A stretch of DNA of 64,000 bases from an uncultured Eubacteriales bacterium. Lineage in GTDB: Bacteria; Bacillota; Clostridia; Oscillospirales; Oscillospiraceae. Shown in pieces: positions 33,957 to 42,475 of this stretch. The DNA is taken from contig URLO01000001.1 of assembly GCA_900548625.1 (NCBI GenBank), positions 143,148 through 207,147 on the forward strand, written 5' to 3'. Made by a program: the position numbers and the translations under genes. The notes under the pieces are model-generated. The model saw only the letters and a program-made list of their open reading frames with translations. It was not told where the DNA came from and searched no databases. How positions within the stretch are numbered: the first letter of the stretch is position 1; each line of letters starts with the position of its first letter.

Positions 33957-34245
33957 AGAGCCCAACCCGAACGGGTTGGGCTCTGAGCGTGTCAAAATAG
34001 TCTTTTTGACACGCTCTCAAACGCGAACCGCGTGGCTGGGTTCGCGTTTGAAAGGGCCGCGCCCGCCTGCGCGCATAATTTGTGCGCAGTGTGCGCACAA
34101 ATTCCACACTTGTCGGGCGTTTTGTGTTTTGTCCGATGTACACGCCACCGGACAAAACAAATTGACATTTTATTCGCGCCTGCGGGCGCGAACTCTACGA
34201 GGTTTTTTGACAGTCTAAGAGCCCAACCCGAACGGGTTGGGCTCT
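33957..34245 (-). mobile_element. interspersed element, copy 2, flanked by duplicated terminator hairpins
   Basis: The hairpin AGAGCCCAACCCG-aa-CGGGTTGGGCTCT stands at 33957-33984 and identically at 34218-34245. The 233 bp between them is the same element as copy 1 in inverted orientation (CTACGAGGTTTTTTGACAG at the right end; GTGTCAAAATAGTCTTTTTG at the left). The flanking hairpin differs completely from that of copy 1, so it is local target sequence, not part of the element. The second hairpin ends in TGCTTTTTTT and still works as a terminator for the rightward transcript. Confidence 0.8.
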
Positions 34246-34281
34246 TGCTTTTTTTGTGAAGGGAAGCGGTGCAAAAGGCGC

Positions 34282-34701
34282 TCAGATCTCCGCCTTCGTC
34301 TCGCAGTACAGGCAGCGGTAGGTGCGCTTTTCGCGGTCGGTCAGTGTAAAGACCTGCGGAAGCTCCTGCTCGACCGAGGTGATGCAGCGGGGGTTCTTGC
34401 AGCGGATCACGTTCGTGATGCGCTCCGGCAGCTTCAGCTGGCGCTTTTCCACGCGCTGGCCGTCCTTGATGAAGTTGACGGTGATGCCGGGATCGACATA
34501 GCCGATCACGTCCCAGTCGAGATCCAGAATGCGGTCGATCTTGATGATGTCCTTGCGGACGAGCTTGTTGCTGACCACGTTTTTCAGCAGCGCCACGGTG
34601 CAGTCGAGCTTGTCCAGACCCAGAATGTTGTAGAGATCCATGGCCTTGCCGGCGGTGATGTGGTCAATGACGATACCATTGGAAATTGCATCAATAATCA
34701 T
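34282..34701 (-). CDS. pyrI: aspartate carbamoyltransferase regulatory subunit
   Basis: A 139-residue PyrI. N-terminal nucleotide-binding region: NGIVIDHITAGKAMDLYNIL. C-terminal zinc domain with Cys ligands in IRCKNPRCITSVEQ and YRCLYCET. It binds the catalytic PyrB trimer and gives allosteric control by CTP/ATP. It is the last gene of the minus-strand pyrimidine operon, 15 bp after pyrB. Confidence 0.95.
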   Translation of the reverse strand: MIIDAISNGIVIDHITAGKAMDLYNILGLDKLDCTVALLKNVVSNKLVRKDIIKIDRILDLDWDVIGYVDPGITVNFIKDGQRVEKRQLKLPERITNVIRCKNPRCITSVEQELPQVFTLTDREKRTYRCLYCETKAEI

Positions 34702-34716
34702 CTGTATAATCCTCCC

Positions 34717-35631
34717 TTATTCGATGCCAAGCAGCTTCAGAATCAGCGCCATGCGGATGTAGCGGCCGTTGCGGACCTGTCTGAAATAGCAGGCGCGCGG
34801 ATCGTCGTCCACGGCGACGGAGATCTCGTTGACACGGGGCAGCGGATGCAGGATGCAGAGGTCCTGCTTTGCCGTTCTCAGCTTCTCCGGCGTCAGAATG
34901 TAGCTGTCCTTCAGACGCAGATAGTCTTCTTCGTTGAAGAAGCGCTCGCGCTGCACGCGGGTCATGTAGAGAATGTCGAGCTCGGGCATGACCGCCTCGA
35001 GATCGGTGGTCTGCTCGTAGGGGATGTTGTTCTTCTTGAGCGCCTCGTTCTTTACATAGCTCGGCAGCTTCAGCTCCTCCGGGGAGATCAGGACGATCTT
35101 GATGCCGGTGTAGCGGCTGAGGGCGCTGATGAGCGAGTGGACAGTGCGGCCGAACTTCAGGTCGCCGCAGAAGCCGACGGTCAGGTCGTTGAAGCGGCCC
35201 TTTTCACGCTGGATGGTGAGCAGGTCGGTCAGCGTCTGGGTGGGGTGGTTGTGGCCGCCGTCACCGGCGTTGATGACCGGCACCTCGGAGTGCATGGAGG
35301 CCACCAGCGGCGCGCCTTCCTTCGGATGACGCATGGCAATGATGTCGGAGTAGCAGCTGACGGTGCGGATGGTATCTGCAACGCTCTCGCCCTTGGCGGC
35401 GGAGGAGCTGTTGGCGGACGAGAAGCCCAGCACCTGTCCGCCGAGGGACAGCATGGCGGACTCGAAGCTCAGTCTCGTGCGCGTCGAGGGCTCGAAGAAC
35501 AGTGTGGCAAGAATTTTTCCGTCACACTTGTGGGCATAGGCCTCGGGTCTTGCGATCATGTCGTTCGCAGTGGCGACCAGCTCGTCGATCTCCTGCGTGC
35601 TGAGCTGCAAAATGTCAATCAGATGGTTCAT
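34717..35631 (-). CDS. pyrB: aspartate carbamoyltransferase catalytic subunit
   Basis: Transfers the carbamoyl group to aspartate, the committed step of UMP synthesis. Carbamoyl-phosphate loop [16 protein letters not shown], 80s-loop Ser/Lys in [13 protein letters not shown], and HPLPRVNEI are all present; the length (304) is normal. MNHLID at 35631 is chosen because TTGGAGGAAACCACTAAC precedes it. It overlaps nothing and sits one base after the pyrE stop. Confidence 0.97.
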   Translation of the reverse strand: MNHLIDILQLSTQEIDELVATANDMIARPEAYAHKCDGKILATLFFEPSTRTRLSFESAMLSLGGQVLGFSSANSSSAAKGESVADTIRTVSCYSDIIAMRHPKEGAPLVASMHSEVPVINAGDGGHNHPTQTLTDLLTIQREKGRFNDLTVGFCGDLKFGRTVHSLISALSRYTGIKIVLISPEELKLPSYVKNEALKKNNIPYEQTTDLEAVMPELDILYMTRVQRERFFNEEDYLRLKDSYILTPEKLRTAKQDLCILHPLPRVNEISVAVDDDPRACYFRQVRNGRYIRMALILKLLGIE

Positions 35632-35632
35632 G

Positions 35633-36280
35633 TTAGTGGTTTCCTCCAATCCAAGATTCGTCTGCGGGGTTGTTGCGGAACTGGATGAGTCTTGCAACGT
35701 CCTCCGGCTGGATATACTTCTGTTCTGCCGCAACGGCGGCGATGACGTCAAAATTCGTCAGACTGCGATTTTTGACATTGGCCTCTGCCAGACGGGTCAG
35801 ACCCTTCTGCATACCGTAGGTGAAAATGCTCGACACGCCGAGCACGTCTGCACCGGCCTCGCGCAGGACGTTGACCACGTCCAGAACGCTTCCGCCGGTG
35901 GAGATCAGGTCCTCGATGACGACGACCTTCTGCCCCGGCTCCAGCTTGCCCTCGATCTGATTCTTGCGGCCATGGTCCTTGCCGGACGCGCGGACATAGC
36001 CCATCGGCAGGTTCATCATCTGCGCGACGATCGCCGCGTGCGCGATGCCCGCCGTGCTGGTGCCCATCAGCACCTCAACCTGCGGATATTCCTCGCGGAC
36101 GACCTGCATCAGCGCCGTTTCCACGGCGGTGCGCACCGCGGGCGCAGTCAGAATCAGGCGGTTGTCACAATAGACCGGGCTCTTGATGCCGCTTGCCCAG
36201 ATGAACGGCTCGTCCGGGCGAAAGAATACGGCGCGAATGGACAAAAGTCCCTCCGCAATGCGGCGTTCCAAATTTTCCAT
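35633..36280 (-). CDS. pyrE: orotate phosphoribosyltransferase
   Basis: Makes OMP from orotate and PRPP. The PRPP-binding motif is [19 protein letters not shown]; the catalytic loop Lys/His is in [13 protein letters not shown]. Start ATG 36280 follows AAAGGAGCTGCT. Length 215 residues. It lies between the HAD gene and pyrB in the operon. Confidence 0.96.
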   Translation of the reverse strand: MENLERRIAEGLLSIRAVFFRPDEPFIWASGIKSPVYCDNRLILTAPAVRTAVETALMQVVREEYPQVEVLMGTSTAGIAHAAIVAQMMNLPMGYVRASGKDHGRKNQIEGKLEPGQKVVVIEDLISTGGSVLDVVNVLREAGADVLGVSSIFTYGMQKGLTRLAEANVKNRSLTNFDVIAAVAAEQKYIQPEDVARLIQFRNNPADESWIGGNH

Positions 36281-36291
36281 AGCAGCTCCTT

Positions 36292-36942
36292 TCATATCGA
36301 CGACAAAATCAGTTTTTTTACTTCCTCCGGCGTGGCGGCGATCGCCGCTGCGCCGGCTGTTTCCAGTTCCTCGCGGCTTCCGTAGCCGTAGAGCACGCCG
36401 ACCGTCTCCAGACCGGCCAGCCCGGCGCCCTGAACGTCGTGCCTGCGGTCTCCGACCATCACGGTGCGGCCAGGCTCCGTGCAGCGCGCGCTCCGCAGCG
36501 CCGCCTTGACCACGTTCACCTTTTTTCCTGCCTCCGGGTCGCCCTCCGGCGCGCCGCAGACAGCCTCAAAATAGCCGGACAGGCCGAAGTGCTCCAGCAC
36601 CCGGACGGCCATCGCCTCGGGCTTGGACGTGGCGACATAGAGCTTGCAGCCCGCGTCCCGCAGCCCTTGCAGCATCTCCGGCACGCCGGGGTAGGGCGCG
36701 TTGTCGAGCCAGCCGTCCGTCCGGTAATATTCGCGGAATTTTTCCACGATGGCGGGGATATCCTCCGCCGGGACGAACGAGGCAAACGTCTCGTTCAGCG
36801 GCGGGCCGACGAAGAAGGAAAGCGACTGCCACGGCTTTTCGATGCCGTAGGCGCGCAGCGCGTACTGCGCCGCCTTCATAATGCCGGGGCCGGACTCGGT
36901 CAGCGTCCCGTCCAGATCGAACAGTACGGTGTTCCAGCGCAT
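36292..36942 (-). CDS. HAD-family phosphatase (Gph/PpaX type)
   Basis: A 216-residue HAD-IA hydrolase: motif I VLFDLDGTLTESGPG (nucleophile first Asp), motif II LYVATSKPEAM, Lys in EAGKKVNVV, motif IV VMVGDRRHDVQGA. The helical cap lies at residues ~15-85. Position inside the pyr operon suggests action on nucleotides or a carbamoyl/phospho side product; phosphoglycolate phosphatase or 5'-nucleotidase activity cannot be decided from sequence. Confidence 0.88.
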   Translation of the reverse strand: MRWNTVLFDLDGTLTESGPGIMKAAQYALRAYGIEKPWQSLSFFVGPPLNETFASFVPAEDIPAIVEKFREYYRTDGWLDNAPYPGVPEMLQGLRDAGCKLYVATSKPEAMAVRVLEHFGLSGYFEAVCGAPEGDPEAGKKVNVVKAALRSARCTEPGRTVMVGDRRHDVQGAGLAGLETVGVLYGYGSREELETAGAAAIAATPEEVKKLILSSI

Positions 36943-36945
36943 CGC

Positions 36946-37644
36946 TTACCCCACGAATTCCTGCACGCAGCGGCGGTAGGCGGCGACCGGGTCGTCTGCC
37001 TGCGTGATCGGGCGGCCGACAACGATGTAGTCGGAGCCGATCTCTCTGGCCTTTGCGGGCGTGGTGATGCGCACCTGATCGTCTGCCTTGCTGTCGGCAA
37101 AGCGGATGCCGGGCGTCACGGTGACGAAGCGATCAGAGCAGGCCTCATGGATCTTGCCGGCCTCCAGCGGCGAGCAGACCACGCCGTCAAGCCCTGCCAG
37201 CTTTGCATTTTTGGCGTAGTCAATGACGACATCGGCAAGCGGCTTGCAGATCCCGATCTCCTCCTCCATGCTCTGCTGGCTGGTGGAGGTGAGCTGGGTC
37301 ACGGCGATGAGCAGCGGGCGCGTGCCATCCGCGCGGGTGAGCCCCTCCAGCGCCGCCGTCATCATGGCGCGCGTGCCTGCCGCGTGCAGGTTCACCATGT
37401 CCACGTCGAGCGCCGACAGCACCGCCATCGCCTTTTTGACGGTGTTGGGAATGTCGTGCAGCTTCAGATCGAGGAAGATCTTGTGGCCTCTTGCCTTGAT
37501 GTCCCGGACGATCTGCGGTCCCTCCGCATAAAAAAGCTCCATGCCGATCTTGACGAACGGCTTTTCTCCGGTGAAGCGGTCGAGAAACGCGAGCGTTTTC
37601 TCCCGTCCGTCAAAGTCCAGTGCGATGATGACGTCCTTACCCAT
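36946..37644 (-). CDS. pyrF: orotidine 5'-phosphate decarboxylase
   Basis: Decarboxylates OMP to [15 protein letters not shown] opens the barrel; the catalytic tetrad is in [19 protein letters not shown] (Asp-Lys-Asp). [18 protein letters not shown] and [20 protein letters not shown] bind the phosphate. A 232-residue class-1 type enzyme. Its start overlaps the pyrD stop by 8 bp. Confidence 0.96.
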   Translation of the reverse strand: MGKDVIIALDFDGREKTLAFLDRFTGEKPFVKIGMELFYAEGPQIVRDIKARGHKIFLDLKLHDIPNTVKKAMAVLSALDVDMVNLHAAGTRAMMTAALEGLTRADGTRPLLIAVTQLTSTSQQSMEEEIGICKPLADVVIDYAKNAKLAGLDGVVCSPLEAGKIHEACSDRFVTVTPGIRFADSKADDQVRITTPAKAREIGSDYIVVGRPITQADDPVAAYRRCVQEFVG

Positions 37645-38554
37645 GATGTGCGCCTCCTATGATTTGTGTCAGATTTGTGATGTGATATTGTTCCATTGTC
37701 TGCGGCAGCGCGCGGACGATATCGCGGCAGGCATAGGGATCGACCAGATTTGCCGCGCCGACCTCGACGGCCGTGGCGCCTGCCAGCATCAGCTCCAGCA
37801 CGTCCTGCGCCGACTGCACACCGCCCATGCCGATGATGGGGAGCTTCACCGCCTCGTACACCTGCCAGACCATCCGCACGGCCAGCGGGAAAATGGCGGG
37901 GCCGGACATGCCGCCGGTCTTGTTTGCAAGCAGCGGACGCTTGGTGCGCAGGTCGATGCGCATACCCATCACGGTGTTGATGAGGCTCAGCGCGTCTGCG
38001 CCTGCGTCCTCACATGCGCGCGCGATGTCGGTGATGCTCGTGACGTTCGGGGAGAGCTTGACGATCACGGGCTTCTTGACGGCGTCCCGCACCGCCCGCG
38101 TCACGGCGTATGCCGCCTTCGGGTCGGTGCCGAAGCTCATGCCGCCGCCGTGTACGTTGGGGCAGGAGATGTTGACCTCCAGCCAGCCGACCTGCTCGCA
38201 GGCGTCGAGCTTGCGGCAGACCTCCACATATTCCTCCGTGGAAAAGCCGCTGACGTTTGCCATGACGGGCTTGTGAAAGACCGGTTTGAGCTTCGGAAGC
38301 TCCGTCTCGATCACGGCGTCCACACCGGGGTTTTGCAGGCCCACCGCGTTGAGCATCCCGCCCGCCATCTCCGCAATGCGCGGCTGGGCGTTTCCGAGAC
38401 GCATCTGGCGCGTTGTGCCCTTGAAGGAGAACGTGCCGAGGCAGTTGATGTCGTACAGCTCCGCGAATTCATATCCGTAGCCGAAGGTGCCGCTGGCGGG
38501 GATGACCGGGTTTTCCAGTTCGATGCCGCAGAGTGTTACCGCCGTATTTACCAT
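37637..38554 (-). CDS. pyrD: dihydroorotate dehydrogenase catalytic subunit (PyrDB type)
   Basis: FMN enzyme that oxidises dihydroorotate. [13 protein letters not shown] is the N-terminal signature; the catalytic base is a Cys in [14 protein letters not shown], which marks the class-1B (NAD-linked) enzyme. [20 protein letters not shown] binds the FMN phosphate. It pairs with PyrK encoded immediately upstream, with a 7-bp overlap. Confidence 0.96.
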   Translation of the reverse strand: MVNTAVTLCGIELENPVIPASGTFGYGYEFAELYDINCLGTFSFKGTTRQMRLGNAQPRIAEMAGGMLNAVGLQNPGVDAVIETELPKLKPVFHKPVMANVSGFSTEEYVEVCRKLDACEQVGWLEVNISCPNVHGGGMSFGTDPKAAYAVTRAVRDAVKKPVIVKLSPNVTSITDIARACEDAGADALSLINTVMGMRIDLRTKRPLLANKTGGMSGPAIFPLAVRMVWQVYEAVKLPIIGMGGVQSAQDVLELMLAGATAVEVGAANLVDPYACRDIVRALPQTMEQYHITNLTQIIGGAHHG

Positions 38555-39276
38555 ACCAGCTCCTCCTTCCGGAATACAGGCCCCTCCTTGCAGACACGGC
38601 GGGGGCCGTTTACCGTCTCAATGGTGCATCCCATGCACGCGCCGAAGCCGCAGCCCATGCGCGCCTCCAGACTCAAAAATCCGGGCTTGTCCGACGCGGC
38701 GCACAGCGCGCGCAGCATCGGCAGCGGGCCGCAGGCGCAGAAGCCGTCGTAGCGCTCCGGCAGCGCGTCGGTGACAAAGCCGCGCACGCCGAGGCTTCCG
38801 TCGGCGGTGGCGACGATCGTCTGAACGCCGAGTGCATGGAACGCATCGTCATAAAAGCGTTCGCTTGCCGTGTTGAAGCCCAGGATCGCGACCGGCGTTT
38901 TGCCGGCTGCCAGCAGCCGCTTTGCAAGGCCGTACATCGGCGGTACGCCGATGCCGCCGCCGATCACCAGCGTGACATCCTTGCAGGCGGCGGGGTCAAA
39001 GCCGTTTCCAAGACCGCTCAGCGCCGAAAGCACATCGCCTGTCGCACAGCGGGAGAGCCAGTCGGTGCCGCTGCCGACCACCTTATAGAGGATGGTCACG
39101 CTGCCCTCGTCCCAGTCGCACACCGAAAGCGGCCGCCGCAGGAAAAAGCCCGGGAGCTTCAGCTCCAGAAACTGTCCCGGCGCGGTGATGGCCGTGGTGT
39201 CGCCCAGAAGGCGCAGCCGGTAGACGCCCGGTGCGATGGGCGCGTTTTCCGCAACGGTATAAAAAATCTCTTTCAA
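38548..39276 (-). CDS. pyrK: dihydroorotate dehydrogenase electron-transfer subunit
   Basis: The FAD/[2Fe-2S] partner of PyrD that passes electrons to NAD. FAD site FFLRRPLSVCDWD, nucleotide site VTLVIGGGIGVPPMYGLAKR, and C-terminal iron-sulfur ligands in GCGFGACMGCTIETVNG plus the final RRVCKEGPVF. Length 242 residues. Overlaps pyrC by 4 bp. Confidence 0.95.
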   Translation of the reverse strand: MKEIFYTVAENAPIAPGVYRLRLLGDTTAITAPGQFLELKLPGFFLRRPLSVCDWDEGSVTILYKVVGSGTDWLSRCATGDVLSALSGLGNGFDPAACKDVTLVIGGGIGVPPMYGLAKRLLAAGKTPVAILGFNTASERFYDDAFHALGVQTIVATADGSLGVRGFVTDALPERYDGFCACGPLPMLRALCAASDKPGFLSLEARMGCGFGACMGCTIETVNGPRRVCKEGPVFRKEELVW

Positions 39277-40550
39277 TGTCCTTCCTCCTCCCAGACGATG
39301 TTTCCGCCGATCATGGTCATTTTGCAGACGCCCGTCAGCTCCACGCCGGCAAAGGGCGTTGCACGCCCCAGCGTGAAGAACTTCTCCGGGTTGACAATAT
39401 AGCGCTCGTCAAGCGCGAACGCGGTCAGGTCGGCGGGCTGACCGGCCGCAAGCTCCGTTCCGCAGCCGAAGCGGCGCATCGGCGCGTCGTGCATCAGCTC
39501 GAGGAGCCTGGAAACGGGCACGATGCCCGGCTTTACCAGATATGTATACGCCGCCGCAAACGACGTCTCCAGTCCCACAACGCCCATGGCACTCTTTTCA
39601 AGGCCGCGCGATTTTTCCTCGCGGCTGTGCGGCGCGTGGTCGGTCACGAGCATGTCGATCGTGCCGTCCAGAATGCCCTCGATCAGCGCGTCCCGGTCAG
39701 CCCTGTCGCGCAGGGGCGGATTCATTTTGAAGCGCCCGTCCTCCTGAAGATCGTCCTGCGTGAAGGCGAGGTAGTGCGCCGCCGTCTCACACGTCACGTC
39801 CACACCGCGCCGCTTTGCGCGGCGGAGGAGCTCCACACTCTCCTTGGTGGAGACGTGGCAGACGTGATAGGCGCAGCCGGTCTCCTCCGCGAGGCGGATG
39901 TCGCGTGCGATCTGGCCCCATTCGCTTTCCGAGCAGATGCCGCGGTGACCATGTGCGCGCGCATACGCGCCGTCGTGGATGTAGCCGCCGCGCAGAAGGC
40001 TGTTGTCCTCGCAGTGTGCGGCCAGAATTTTGCCGAGACGCCTGCATTCCAGCATGGCCTCGCGCATCAGGCTCTCGCTCTGGACGCCCTTGCCGTCATC
40101 GGAAAATGCGACCACATCCGGCGCCATGTCCGCGAGGTCTGCAAGGCGCTCGCCGCGCTCGCCGACGGTGATCGCGCCGTAGGGGTGTACATGCACGGCG
40201 GCGCTCTTGCCGATCAGCCGCCGCTGCACATCCAGCGCCGCGCGGCAGTCGGGGACGGGGTCAAGGTTCGGCATCGCCGCGACGTGCGCAAAGCCGCCGT
40301 GCGCCGCCGCCAGCGTCCCGGAGCGGATCGTCTCTTTATAAGAAAATCCCGGCTCACGAAGATGTACATGAACATCTACGAAACCGGGAAATAAAACAGA
40401 ATGATGAAGATCAACAGAAACAGTATCAGCGGGGCAGGAAATACGATCCCCAATGGAAACAATTCTGCCATCTGCAACCAATACTTCCGCCGAATGAAAC
40501 ACGCCATGCGTCAAAACCTGTGCGTTCGTCAAGTGGTAGCGCATTGCCAT
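39273..40550 (-). CDS. pyrC: dihydroorotase
   Basis: Zinc amidohydrolase that closes carbamoyl-aspartate to dihydroorotate (425 residues, type I). Metal ligands: FVDVHVHLREPGFSYKETI (HxH), LAAHCEDN, YHVCHVST, and Asp in MLVTDHAPHSREEKSRG. Start ATG 40550 follows AAAAAGGAGGAC; the longer in-frame extension runs into the promoter and is rejected. It is the first gene of the pyr operon. Confidence 0.96.
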   Translation of the reverse strand: MAMRYHLTNAQVLTHGVFHSAEVLVADGRIVSIGDRISCPADTVSVDLHHSVLFPGFVDVHVHLREPGFSYKETIRSGTLAAAHGGFAHVAAMPNLDPVPDCRAALDVQRRLIGKSAAVHVHPYGAITVGERGERLADLADMAPDVVAFSDDGKGVQSESLMREAMLECRRLGKILAAHCEDNSLLRGGYIHDGAYARAHGHRGICSESEWGQIARDIRLAEETGCAYHVCHVSTKESVELLRRAKRRGVDVTCETAAHYLAFTQDDLQEDGRFKMNPPLRDRADRDALIEGILDGTIDMLVTDHAPHSREEKSRGLEKSAMGVVGLETSFAAAYTYLVKPGIVPVSRLLELMHDAPMRRFGCGTELAAGQPADLTAFALDERYIVNPEKFFTLGRATPFAGVELTGVCKMTMIGGNIVWEEEGH

Positions 40551-40574
40551 GTCCTCCTTTTTTGTGCTTGGAGC

Positions 40575-40603
40575 ATTATATCGGACGGCATGCAGAATGT
40601 CAA
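40575..40603 (-). promoter_or_regulatory. pyr operon promoter
   Basis: On the minus strand, TTGACA (40603-40598), 17-bp spacer, TATAAT (40580-40575): a perfect sigma-A consensus. Transcription should start ~40568, leaving a leader of only ~17 nt before pyrC, so a PyrR-type attenuator between promoter and gene is not possible. Confidence 0.88.
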
Positions 40604-40665
40604 GGGGTTCACGGCGCAAATTCGGCACATTCCGCGTTTTAGGGGATATTGTTTTCTAATGGCGG

Positions 40666-41094
40666 TTATTCGTCCTGCTGCTTTTCTTTGATCTTTTGAT
40701 TCATCTTCTTTGCCTGAATCATCATCGGGATAAAACGTATGGCCCAGATGACAAATGCAGAGATGACCTGAATCGCAACAACTGCCAGAGTTGCAAGCAT
40801 GCCTTTCTGCGTCGGCAGCCCAACGCACAGAAAAGAAGCTCCGATCATGACCGTGCAGCCGATGCCCATGTGGATCAGCACCTTGAGCCACATTTTCAGT
40901 TTCGTTTCGTATACCACAGCCGGAATCCCGAAGCCTATGCCGATGATGACAGCATTAAGTCCTGCTCTTGCGATACCGTATCCACTTGCAAACTTTTCCT
41001 CTCCGCCAATCAGTCCAAAAACGATACAGTATATTAAGAACACTACCGCTGCTATACGCACGCCTGCCATCGCTGTTTGAGCAATCTTTTTCAT
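40666..41094 (-). CDS. DUF3021 membrane protein
   Basis: A 142-residue protein with four membrane helices (AVVFLIYCIVFGLIGGEE, NAVIIGIGFGIPAVVYETKL, VLIHMGIGCTVMIGASFL, VVAIQVISAFVIWAIRF) and a Lys-rich tail, the pattern of DUF3021. These proteins are encoded beside short LytTR regulators and probably modulate them at the membrane (family knowledge). It begins 15 bp after the LytTR gene. Confidence 0.8.
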   Translation of the reverse strand: MKKIAQTAMAGVRIAAVVFLIYCIVFGLIGGEEKFASGYGIARAGLNAVIIGIGFGIPAVVYETKLKMWLKVLIHMGIGCTVMIGASFLCVGLPTQKGMLATLAVVAIQVISAFVIWAIRFIPMMIQAKKMNQKIKEKQQDE

Positions 41095-41109
41095 TTTGCC
41101 TATACCTCC

Positions 41110-41547
41110 TTATAATCCCAGATAGTTTTTGAAAGCGGGCAAATACTTCCGCGAAATGTAATCCTTGCAGCCGTTCTTCATAACCAGAAGCATCATATCT
41201 CCGAATGCAGGTTCCACACGCTCAAGATAATGCAAATTAACAAGGGTTCCTCTTGAAATCCTTAAAAATCCTTTTCCAAGGATTTCTTCAAACTCGTACA
41301 GCCGCCTGCCGCCGTCATACCGCTTCGTCTTGGTATATACGACCGTCTTTTCGTTTTCCACCCGAACCATGTAAATTTCATCGGGTCGAAGCACGATGAT
41401 ACTGTCGTTTTCCTTTACGGGGATTACATCAGGGATCTCCTTTTCGAGCAGTGCCGCTGTGCGGCGGATTTCCGGGGTTATCTCACTCGCATAGATCACG
41501 GCATACGGCTCTTTGGCTTCGGGCAGCACCTTGATTTCGACTTTCAT
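41110..41547 (-). CDS. LytTR-family DNA-binding protein
   Basis: A 145-residue protein; ATG 41547 follows CGAGGTGATACTC. The N-terminal ~45 residues are a small dimerisation region; the rest is a LytTR domain: IIVLRPDEIYMVRVENEKTV, RRLYEFEEILGKGFLRISRG, LVNLHYLERVEPAFGD, KDYISRKYLPAFK. It lacks a receiver domain. Together with DUF3021 it forms the two-gene LytTR regulatory system type that often autoregulates. Confidence 0.88.
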   Translation of the reverse strand: MKVEIKVLPEAKEPYAVIYASEITPEIRRTAALLEKEIPDVIPVKENDSIIVLRPDEIYMVRVENEKTVVYTKTKRYDGGRRLYEFEEILGKGFLRISRGTLVNLHYLERVEPAFGDMMLLVMKNGCKDYISRKYLPAFKNYLGL

Positions 41548-41680
41548 GAGTATCACCTCGTTTCTCTTGCCCTTGCAAGCATATTATAACGGAAGTGTCC
41601 GGTTTTGTCTTGGATTCGTCGGTAAGTGGTCAATTTGGGCGGGTAAGATGCGGTTTGCGTATGGCAAGCGCGGACGCCGG

Positions 41681-42262
41681 TCAGGAGCGGTTCGTCGGGA
41701 ACGCGGTGATGCGATTTTTCCGGGGCACGGAGAGGCCGGAGCCGTCGCCGTTTTTTGCAAAATAGAAGAAATATCCGTATCTCGGGTCTGCCTTGAAAAG
41801 CGACAGCTCCGCCTCTGTGAACGTGCCGACAACGACTGTGAAATACCGCTTTTCGCCCTTTCCCTGATAGGTCCAGCACTCTGCCGAAGAAAGCGCGTAG
41901 CCTTCGGCAAGGAGGCGCTGATATTCCTCCGTTTTCTGTTCGCCGGACAGGGGCTTTCCGTCCTCATAGACGGTGAACGCCAGGAGAAACGCGGCCCTTT
42001 TGCCGGAGTAGTGCGTGCGCGCCTCTCTTACAGCGCTTTCAAAAAGGGTTTCTCCGGCATTGGGAACGCGATAAGCGCCGTCGGATGCGGACGGATAGCG
42101 GCTGACGAGCCGTATGCCGCTTTGCGCCGGGAGAAGCAGGAGGATGCCGGCGGCGGCCAGAACGAGACAGGCCGCGGCAGCGGTCAGGCGCACCCACCGG
42201 CGCTTTGCGGCTGCTCCGGCGGGCTTTTCAGGCATAGGATCGCGGATGTGTTCCTTTTTCAT
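41681..42262 (-). CDS. membrane-anchored protein of unknown function
   Basis: ATG 42262 follows AGGAGGTCTGTGCCCC; the frame upstream runs into element copy 3 and is discounted. The 193-residue product has a basic N-terminus, one membrane helix (LTAAAACLVLAAAGILLLLP) near residue 30 and an extracytoplasmic domain of ~140 residues (GETLFESAVREARTHYSGKR, YFTVVVGTFTEAELSLFKAD). No family recognised. It may be the membrane partner of a lost sigma factor, but nothing nearby proves it. Confidence 0.65.
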   Translation of the reverse strand: MKKEHIRDPMPEKPAGAAAKRRWVRLTAAAACLVLAAAGILLLLPAQSGIRLVSRYPSASDGAYRVPNAGETLFESAVREARTHYSGKRAAFLLAFTVYEDGKPLSGEQKTEEYQRLLAEGYALSSAECWTYQGKGEKRYFTVVVGTFTEAELSLFKADPRYGYFFYFAKNGDGSGLSVPRKNRITAFPTNRS

Positions 42263-42341
42263 GGGGCACAGACCTCCTTTTTGTTTTTTCTGTACCTGCT
42301 TTGCGCAGATCCCTTCATAAATATATGACGAAAAAACATGG

Positions 42342-42475
42342 GGCGCGTTTCGCACTTGAGCGCTTTCCAAAAACTTTTTTGACAAGCGAAAGCCGCGCAG
42401 CCGATGTGTTCGGCTGCGCGGCTCAGACTGTCAAGAAACCTCGTAGAGTTCGCGCCCGCAGGCAGGCGCAGCCTC
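42342..42475 (+). repeat. interspersed element, copy 3 (remnants around a hairpin)
   Basis: The hairpin AGCCGCGCAGCCG-atgtgtt-CGGCTGCGCGGCT (42391-42423) has a diverged right end of the element on its left (CAAAAACTTTTTTGACAAGC near 42368-42387) and a left end on its right (ACTGTCAAGAAACCTCGTAG, then AGTTCGCGCC). So the order is right end, hairpin, left end: the inside-out arrangement expected if two neighbouring insertions shared one hairpin and were then deleted. It abuts the stop codon of the cbi fusion gene, for which the hairpin is the probable terminator. Confidence 0.65.
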
